Positions 56,028 through 64,000 of a stretch of 64,000 bases of DNA are shown here, piece by piece (the stretch's first letter is position 1; every line of letters begins with the position of its first letter). The DNA is taken from positions 2,962,183 to 3,026,182 of the forward strand of contig JAMWFC010000117.1 in assembly GCA_027475525.1 (NCBI GenBank), read 5' to 3'. The translations under genes were made by a program, and so were the position numbers. The notes under the pieces are model-generated. The model did not search any database and was not told the DNA's origin. It saw only the letters and a program-made list of their open reading frames with translations. This stretch comes from Macrolepiota albuminosa (lineage: Eukaryota > Basidiomycota > Agaricomycetes > Agaricales > Agaricaceae).

Positions 56028-58400
56028 CGTAAAATGTGCACACATCCCCTGTGGTTGATCAAAGAGCCGACGGGGACTTCTAGGATCAGTTGTGTACAAT
56101 AAATCAATTCGCCTTCAATATGCGTGATCCGTACTCGTCCGCTATGTACATATGTATTATTGGCAAATGACCCGCCTTCGATCGTCGTTGTGTAGAAAGG
56201 CTCGGGAAGTTTGAATACATACAGGACTCCTCTTCGCGGAGAAAAAACTTCAGCACGAATGAGGTCACGTCGAGCTGTTCTCAAATTTGTCTTTGAAAGT
56301 CCTATGATCGTTGTGGTTACGTACGGAAGGGTCGACAAATTCTTTGCTTGGGGGAGGGGAATCCGAGGTCATCCAGTAGAATACGACACTGTCTGCGAGG
56401 TGTCATTCACACAAGTGTGTGAAAGCCTTCAACATGAAATTCTTGTTCCTGATGTTCTCGCTACCGATGATATCGTTTCTCGCTTTTGATACGACTTGTC
56501 AACAGAGTTCCGATTTCCTTTCTCTTGATTTCCCCCTTCTGAAATACTGCCCCATTTGGGCTTCACTACAATGAGCCATCACTTCAGACAACTGGGTATA
56601 ACACAACTTGGCCTCTGGAACATCTGGAACGTTGTAGAAGGTATACTCTTAAATCTTCCGATATTACCGAGTGGTACTATTTCTTATATTTCCCCATTAT
56701 ACTAACATGTGGCATATCAATGCATATGCTGATTCAATAATATTTGGTTCCCTGGCCTCTTAGGCAGACTCGTCCCTGAACAACCAATTCTTGTGCTCCA
56801 AACTGTGGCAGCTTTTTTTTCCACCCCGATTGTATCGAAAAACTAGTGACTCGATGACCGTCCAGATCGCAGCTAGAAAACTCCTGCTAGCAAGGACTCA
56901 TTATAAACGCCAATCGCGAAGTACCTCACAATACCGCCGATGCTTTCACTTCGGTAGAAATGTCAACCCTTGGAGTAATTATCGCAGTACCCTGGAAACT
57001 CAAAACTGAAAGCTCCGCAGCAGGTGTGAGGCCCGATTCGGGGTCACAATGGTAGCCCATGATAGCCTCAAAAGTTCTTGAGCTCCGCGAGTTTTCCAGC
57101 AATCTCATCAACCTATGAGAATAGGTGGAGGGGAAAGTGTATGCCCGATGATCGCGAAACAAGTACACCAAAATCGATATGTAAATCAAGACCACACAGG
57201 CTTGTAGACCTCCCACTTCGCAAAGATAAGACAGTACACATGAATACAAACGACTTCCTCCACGTGCTATGAACACAGATTATCCTGGGCAGGCCGTAAC
57301 AACAGAGGCAGATAGAGTCTCAGGGCAGTTACCCCGAGTCTGCCTGAGGGGGAGAGGATAGATGCGATCCAATGAGCACAGTTCCAAAGCTCGTGCAGAC
57401 GATGAATTCGCGCAGAGACCCGGACAACTCCTTGAGTCACAGGTCATTTAACCTCAACGTTTAACCTTGGTATAACGATAACAATGCTTCTGTAGTCTGT
57501 TTGAGGAGTCTGGGAAGACACAATCTCCAGCGAGATCGGATGGTCGCATTGATGCCATGAAATGAATGAATGAAGTTTGTTAATCTAGGCCACTGGGAAA
57601 GTCTTTCAAGTCGTGTAATGAGGAACGAAGCACCTTGACTCTGGAGACTGATCGATATCAGCAACCTCACCTCCATTGGTAAGAAAATGACAAAAAAACT
57701 CGTATCATTCTAATCAGCCGTAAGATTCCAAGCACGTATCGTAGACAAGCCTGGGAGCTTCAAGAACGAAGAACGAGAAGAAAAAAAAGAGACATGTCAA
57801 TGTTCGGCGGCAGTAGAAGCCCTCTTAAGGTTCCGCGTAAAATGAATGAACAGTCCTAGTCTTCTTGTCTTGGCAAATGGCACGACACAGTTTGTGAACG
57901 AAGCGAATAACGTACACGTACACGGTTCAGTTATCCCATAAAAACAAAGAGAGACATTTACGCCGGGGATAACAGCGAAGAAGTACCAGCTTGCCTGCCT
58001 GCCTGGGTGACATTTTGCCCAGCTTGGAAAAAAATCAAGAAGCAGGAAGGTGAGTGAAGGGTCACCCTCAAAGTCGCGGGTTGAACGGCAAATGGGCGAC
58101 TGATGGGGTACTTCTGGGTAAACGGTCCGGTTCTGAGCGTCTGAGCCTTGGTTCTTCCACCGGTTGGCAGATTGAACGAGGAACGCGCGTCTGATGAATG
58201 TATCTGCCAAAAAGAGTCTTGGGGAGGGGGAGTTCGACGAAGGGGGTCACCGAAAACAAAAACAAATAATAACCGAGGTAATTCCGGTTTCTTCGAGGGA
58301 AGAAGTGATGGAAGAAGACTTCACACAACTGTAAGCACATTTTTCCACAGTAAGAAGCTGGTCATCAAAAAACAAAAAAAAAAAAGCCATATCCATAATT
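56028..58400. other. gene-poor region
   Basis: Several ORFs of 60-140 codons on both strands, none with a recognisable family, signal peptide or consistent splicing. A minus-strand ORF at 56926-57276 has one hydrophobic segment but is not otherwise supported. No repeats stand out. Confidence 0.4.
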
Positions 58401-58406
58401 CATAAT

Positions 58407-58615
58407 CACTGCTGGCACTAGAACCTGTTTCCATCAGAAAAAGTGACAAAGAAATGTGTCATGCCATTTCCAATATACATATATCTAGGGGAAAAAGGTT
58501 TGAAACCGTAGAAAAGAAAAATGCCTTTTCTAAGGCGAATAGTTGCCAAAAAAAATGGCATGACACATTTCTTTGTCACTTCCTCTGGTGGAAACAGGTT
58601 CTGGCACCAGCAGTG
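58407..58615. mobile_element. MITE with 60-bp terminal inverted repeats
   Basis: 209 bp, starting CACTGCTGGCAC and ending in its reverse complement. The inverted repeats extend about 60 bp (AACCTGTTTCC, GTGACAAAGAAATGTG and GTCATGCCATTT mirrored). It is flanked by AAT on both sides (58404-58406, 58616-58618), a probable 3-bp target duplication. No coding capacity. Diverged relatives lie at 39480-39764. The transposase family that moves it cannot be named from this window. Confidence 0.78.
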
Positions 58616-58618
58616 AAT

Positions 58619-59462
58619 CCATGATCCATTTCCCCATGCCAAGACACCCCCCCCCCAAAAAAAAAGACTGCCGCTATACACAATTTTTTTTTTCTTTTTG
58701 AAATTAAATACAACATACAACGAATGTAAAGCGCCGAGCCCCACACAAAGTTGCGTAAAAGCAGTTTTCTGTGGGTGGGCTGCCCTCACGTAGATGTACC
58801 CATAGCCATAGCTTATCTTTTTACGATTGTAATAAATGGCACCTTAAAGTGCTTTTGATGGGTTGCTGGGGGCTAACTTTGTAAACCGCCCCTGATAGAA
58901 CCACCAAAAAAAAAATTAAAGAACAAAAGAAAAAAAAAAAACTCCAAAATTTCAAAATTTCAAATTCACCACAAAAAAAAAAAATCCCACACGCATCAAT
59001 CCTCGTAGCTCGAAAAACGTTTCATCATCATAATCATCATAAACACGAAAAGCTATATAGAAACAACCAAACAATTATCCAGCCAAGAAACAAGAAAAGA
59101 GACAAAAAGGCAAAGGTCAAAGAGACCCACGATAACTAGTCATACTAAACGACCAGACCAAAGACAGTAAAGAGTAAGTAGATCGAGCATGTATCCGATG
59201 GGTGAGCAGGGGGAGCACGTAATACAAATTAAGAAAATCAAAAAAAAAAAGAATCGAGCATCGAGCATCAAGCATCGAGGCAAACAACCAAAGAGCGAAG
59301 GGAGTGGGGAGTGGGGAGTGAAGAGTAAGGAGGGACTAGGGAGTATGGAGGGAGCGAAGTAAAAAAAAAAAAAGAAAGACGACTCAACATCTCATTGGTA
59401 TCCAACAAAAATCAAAACCCAAAACCCAAAAAAACCCAACAAAAAAACCCCACCACCTCTCC
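58619..59462. other. A-rich low-complexity DNA
   Basis: Long A runs and simple AAG/GAGTAAGG-type sequence, downstream of the minus-strand transcription factor gene; it probably includes its 3' UTR. No gene. Confidence 0.5.
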
Positions 59463-62400
59463 TCACCGCTCAACCTTGACCAAATCCTGAATCTGCTTAT
59501 GCCTAAACGCAGCATTAATACTCGACTGCGTGATATCCTGTCCTTTTCAACCTTGACCAAATCCTGAATCTGCTTATGCCTAAACGCAGCATTAATACTC
59601 GACTGCGTGATATCCTGTCCTTTCCTCTGCGCGGGGGTATTCGCGCCGCTCTGCGTCGGCGACATCCCAAAGCGGGCGTGATCAGCCCGCTGCCGCCCGC
59701 TCCGAAGAGGAAGCCGCCGGTGAGCCCGTCCATGCTGTTATACCCTGCACACACACACAACTTCACATGAGCACCAAACGACGCCGCGTAGGAATGGGGA
59801 TGGGAAATGGGGTTCAAAGAGCGAGAGTACGAGCAAGAGGACGAGTTAGAATGGGGGAGCGAGTAAGAGTGGGGGAGCTCAGACACGGGGAGCTCGACGT
59901 GGCGAAACACAAGAACGGGGAAGGAAGCGAACAGGACAAGAACCAAACGCACCAGGAACAATAACACTATCCCAAAACCCACTGCCCAGAATATGATCCA
60001 TCGTCAACGACCCCATGCTCTCCTCGGGCGGGTTAGGCGCCATCGTCGGCGGGAACGTCGACATATCCGCCACCGGCCCCATCTCGCTCTCGAACCCAAA
60101 CGGGTTCAGCGCGTACCCGGGCTCCAGCCCAAACACGCTGTATATCGCGTTCGCCACCGCGTTCGCAGTCGTCGGGCTCGTCGCAGCGCGTACCCGGGCT
60201 CCAGCCCAAACACGCTGTATATCGCGTTCGCCACCGCGTTCGCAGTCGTCGGGCTCGTCGTCCCCGTGCCGTCCGGTGCACCGCCACCATTACTATTACT
60301 ACCACCACCACCACCACTACCACCGGCGACGCCGACGCCGACGGCAGCAGAAGCAACAACGACAGCTCCAGGGTCCTGCGACTGAGCCTGCTGACTCTGA
60401 TGAAACGCCGAAGCATCCAGACTCTGCTGCTGCACACGACAGCTCCAGGGTCCTGCGACTGAGCCTGCTGACTCTGATGAAACGCCGAAGCATCCAGACT
60501 CTGCTGCTGCACTGCACTTGCGTCTGCGCCTGCACGTGCCCGTCGCCTCACCCGCGCCCACACCACACCACTACTCTTCGCATTTATAAGCGCGCGCAAG
60601 AAATGCGCGTACAGCGCCGGCGTGTGCTGCGGGTTCGCCGCACAGCTCTCCAGGGTATCAGCAACGTCCGCGACGAGCGACAGCGTGCGCTGCTCGTCGT
60701 CCAGGAACGGATGGAACTCGGGGCGCACGAGCTACACGAAGTACGCGGGTGAGTAAAAGTAAAAGAGTAAAAGAGAAACTGCGGCTCGAACAAAACGGAC
60801 CTTGAGCAAAGTCAACAGCGCATACGAAGTCATGACGCAATGCGTGTCGGGTGCATACTTCATAAACTCCAACGGCCCGAGATGATCACGCACGAGCAGC
60901 GCACACGCCATCGCCGACGAATGACACTGCGCAAAAAAGTGCCCCAGGTCAATCGGGGACCGCTCCAGTGCGTTTTGCAGCCCAAACGAGTTGACGACGA
61001 GGACAGAGTAGTTGTAATAAAACTGTGCTATGGGGACCGCTCCAGTGCGTTTTGCAGCCCAAACGAGTTGACGACGAGGACAGAGTAGTTGTAATAAAAC
61101 TGTGCTATTAGTTTTTTGTATTCCGAGACTTTGGGCTCCAGTGCTAGATAAAGATAGAGATAAAGATAAAGATAAAGATAGATAGATTTTTTTCTTTTCA
61201 CGGGGGGGAAACGTACCGGCCCAATTGCGATGCACGATCCAGGTTCCTTCCACGCTAACAACTGTGCTTCAAAACTCTTGATAATGAGCATATAATCAGA
61301 ATGAATCTGGAGCCCAGACGGCGTGTCCATCCCCGAATACAAAAAATCCAAACACCGCGAAAGCACGCGTTGCAGTTCCTGCCATGCCACAGTCACGGCG
61401 TGTCCATCCCCGAATACAAAAAATCCAAACACCGCGAAAGCACGCGTTGCAGTTCCTGCCATGCCACAGTCAGTGCGGATCATAAAAAAGCCCCCACCAC
61501 GCTCGTTCGGAACTCACGCATAAGCGCACAACGACGAATCCGAAGGCACAGCGATGGACGAAAAACACCACTTGTTCGAGCTACGTATAATCGCGCTGCC
61601 ACAAAACACGTATTCAACAACACATCGGGGCATTCCGCACGACGGAAAAAGAAAACTCACTCTTCCTTGATCGAATGCGGTTTGCCCATCTGCGCACTAA
61701 AGCTCCTATCAAGACAAAAACACAAAATCCACGTCCTCTCTCGATTATGGACCTCGAGATCGCGCGCACGGCCTTCCTCCGTCGCGATGCTCGTCATGGT
61801 CGTCTTGCGGTGCAAATTCAAGTCGGTCGCCATGCTACGATTAATTAGGCAATTAGCGTCGCGATGCTCGTCATGGTCGTCTTGCGGTGCAAATTCAAGT
61901 CGGTCGCCATGCTACGATTAATTAGGCAATTAGCGACGACGGCGAAACATCAAGGGGGGAGGAAACACGCACCGGATGGCCATGCCAAGGAGTAACCAAG
62001 TCTTGTCCTGCTCGTACCTCTCGACGGCGCCGCACCCCCAGAGCACCAAGAGGAGGTACGCCTGGACGATCTCGAGGCTCTTGTACCCCTGTGCGGGCAC
62101 GCTGAACGCCATCTTCTTTGCGAGCTCGGTGAGCCGGGGGTGCAGCTCGGGTTTGGAAGGTACCCCTGTGCGGGCACGCTGAACGCCATCTTCTTTGCGA
62201 GCTCGGTGAGCCGGGGGTGCAGCTCGGGTTTGGAAGAGTAGTATTTTGCGGCGATGGAGCAGACTGTGTGTGGTTAGCGGTGGGTCGGAGGGGGATGAGG
62301 GACGTACGTACTGGTTGTGAGGAGAAAGGGAGAGCGGGAACATACGAGGGATGGGGTGTGGAAGGATCGGTCGAGGAGGTTGCAGTGCATCTGTGACGAG

Positions 62401-63632
62401 GTTAGATGGAGCGTGGGGATTAAGAGAGACGTACGGCGATCTTGTCGAAGAATCTGGAGAGGTGTGAGTAGGAGAAATAGTGATAGTCAAACACGCACAT
62501 TTCGAATAAAGCAACGACGTCTTCTGTACTTACAAAACTCAGCATCTCGGGCTGGATCTGGCGTTCGATATACAATCGGCGCAGAGGCAATATCGTCATT
62601 GGGCCTGGAAGGAGGTGAGGCGAGAAAAACGAGCAGAAAAGACAAATACCGGGTTTGAAATAATTGTCGCTGGCGACGCCCATCTGTGGCTTTTCTGCAG
62701 ACTCGGAGTCGTCGCGTGCCTGGAGGAGACACTTGTTGGGGTTGAGGGCCCTGCGGTTTGCGAGACTGGCCTCTGCGAGGAGACCAAGGGGATTGAGTGC
62801 ATTGTCTGGGAGAGAATGGAGTTTTGGACTGCCTGGCTGGGAGTGGGAGTGGTGGTAGGAAGCGGCGGGGGGCGGGGAGGGGGACGAGGCGAGGAGGGCA
62901 GAGGTGCCTGCAGCCTGTGCGGAGGGGGACGGGGAGCGGGAGACCATGGCGGAGGCGATGCCAGGGTTGCCGACGGAGCGGAGGACGGTGTCGAGGGCCT
63001 TTTCCATTTTGCGGAGGGAACGGGTGAGGAGTTCGTTTTTCCTAATGGGGAAAGTAAAAAAGGGTCTGCGTCTGGGGAAGAGAGAGGACGGACTTGGAGG
63101 AGCGTTTGCCGCGGTTGGATTCCTCGAAGATGCACTCGTGGTTGCCGGTGGCACAGCGTTTGCAGGGCCCGCCGAGCTCGGCGCCGACGCATTTCATCTT
63201 GAGACGCCTGCATACGGTGCAAGCGCTGCAAAGAGCTGATGAGATTAATTAAGCGAGGTGACAAGGGACACACCGGGAGCCTCGGGTGGGTTTGGGCTTG
63301 GGGTCGTCGACGGGCTCGTCGTCGTTGTCCTTTCTGGACTTTTTGCGGGGGTCCGAGTCGACGACAGAGGGGGGGCGCTTGTTGTTGAAGGCGGGGTAGA
63401 GGTGCTCGGTGGGGGGAGTGCCGAGCTCGTCGGAGCCAGCCGAGGAGGGGGACGAGTAGGGGGGCAGGGGGAGGTTCTGGACAGGCTGGTGGTGGTAGTA
63501 GTAGGGGGGATAGAGGGCGAGGGCGGGGTCGATGGGGGGCGGGGGCGGGGGCTGCATGGGGGACTGGTAGCACGGGAGGTCAGCGTACGGCTGGGCATAG
63601 GAGTCTGAGAAGGCATACGACGCAGCAGCCAT
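59463..63632 (-). CDS. Zn2Cys6 fungal-specific transcription factor
   Basis: Multi-exon minus-strand gene from ATG 63632 to TGA 59463. After a Pro/Tyr-rich N-terminus, a splice inside GSR leads to the binuclear cluster RACTVCRRLKMKCVG ... CKRCATGNHEC (C-x2-C-x6-C-x8-C-x2-C-x6-C, about 63220-63130), then ESNRGKRSSK and the linker NELLTRSLRKMEKALDTVLRS. The fungal_trans-type middle region includes LRRLYIERQIQPEMLSFVS, FFDKIAMHCNLLD, KMAFSVPAQGYKSLEIVQAYLLLVLWG and LLGMAIRMATDLNLH. The C-terminal part has LQNALERSPIDLGHFFAQCHSSAMACALLV and a Gly/Ser-rich acidic tail ending HKQIQDLVKVER. It would bind DNA in the nucleus as a regulator, resembling the acu-15-like group of basidiomycetes (weak recollection). 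Seven 77-bp artefacts break its frame in the written sequence. Confidence 0.82.
59471..62236. repeat. seven 77-bp perfect tandem duplications in the transcription factor gene (probable assembly artefacts)
   Basis: Pairs begin at about 59471/59548, 60107/60184, 60361/60438, 60955/61032, 61321/61398, 61781/61858 and 62083/62160. Each offset is exactly 77, and the copies are perfect. 77 is not a multiple of three, so each shifts the frame. Confidence 0.9.
61141..61192 (+). repeat. GATAAA-type microsatellite in an intron
   Basis: Short run of GATAAA/GATAGA units, ending in a T-rich stretch near an exon of the transcription factor gene; intronic by position. Confidence 0.7.
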
Positions 63633-64000
63633 CGCGGCCGCGTCTGCCTGCACTCGACTTTTAACATACCTTGGTCAACGATCACACTGTGAGAACAATC
63701 CGATTGCGTTTTTTTACAAATCTTCGGCTGGATCATCTCGGTCCGTCATCAGATCTCGAAATTCACTCGTGTCTCTTTCAATAGCCCACCGTTTCCCCAC
63801 ATTCTTTCCACGGTGCCGCATTACTGGGAACCGATCTGATGTTTGCTACAAAACCTCCGAGATGTTCAGAACATCATGTGATCCAGCGACGCCCCAAACC
63901 ACTTCTTCGCCACATAAGATAATTAAAATTTATTTTTCTTATCTTGTAAATATTACCCCGCGAAGCAGAGATGCTCTTGGGGGAAATCTCCGGTCTCCAT
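63633..64000. other. upstream region of the transcription factor gene
   Basis: Promoter side of the minus-strand regulator. Short ORFs only; no specific element is recognised. Confidence 0.4.

Overview
The window is nuclear DNA of a filamentous basidiomycete, most likely an Agaricomycete. The evidence is short GT-AG introns of about 36-63 nt in almost every gene, a KDZ-type DNA transposon of the class expanded in mushrooms, Ty3/Gypsy chromovirus remains, and fungal housekeeping genes (Mrp51-type mitoribosomal protein, HYPK-type NatA partner, nucleotide-sugar transporter, Zn2Cys6 transcription factor).

Layout. (1) 0.33-14.1 kb is an inverted segmental duplication. Its left arm carries two related single-pass membrane glycoprotein genes and a HYPK gene. 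The right arm repeats all three in opposite orientation, but only one membrane-protein copy is intact there: the other has lost its ectodomain exons and its frame, and the HYPK copy carries a stop codon and a 275-bp solo LTR. Between the arms lie single-copy MRP51 and a nucleotide-sugar transporter. (2) 14.1-39.8 kb is a transposon island poor in CpG. It holds two decayed minus-strand Ty3/Gypsy elements (A, with a chromodomain; B, with a roughly 1-kb LTR), a solo LTR of family B, a 3.2-kb composite satellite block inside the gag gene of A, and a dead Tc1/mariner element inside the protease gene of B. A young 6.9-kb LTR element with identical LTRs sits inside the Tc1 transposase gene. (3) 39.8-44.0 kb has two minus-strand spliced genes: a PWWP/Tudor-like protein and a Pro/Ser-rich protein. 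(4) 44.9-53.1 kb is an apparently intact 8.2-kb KDZ transposon with 8-bp target duplications, inserted into an open reading frame that is continuous once the element is excluded. (5) 53.3-64 kb has a GPI-anchored surface protein, a MITE and a Zn2Cys6 regulator.

The most interesting biology is in the young LTR element. It encodes Gag-protease but no reverse transcriptase or integrase. The Gag-protease frame ends at UGA followed by CUA, a known strong stop-readthrough context, and continues in the same frame into an unrecognised protein of about 875 residues. The same AAC-UGA-CUA junction survives in the highly diverged element A, where the frame continues into pol. This suggests a conserved readthrough switch in this Gypsy lineage, kept by a non-autonomous derivative that has replaced pol with a new gene.

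A technical warning: at least fifteen perfect tandem duplications of exactly 77 bp are scattered through the window. They look like uncollapsed overlaps of a k=77 de Bruijn assembly. They break the frames of the LTR-element ORFs and of the transcription factor gene, and should be treated as sequence errors, not mutations.
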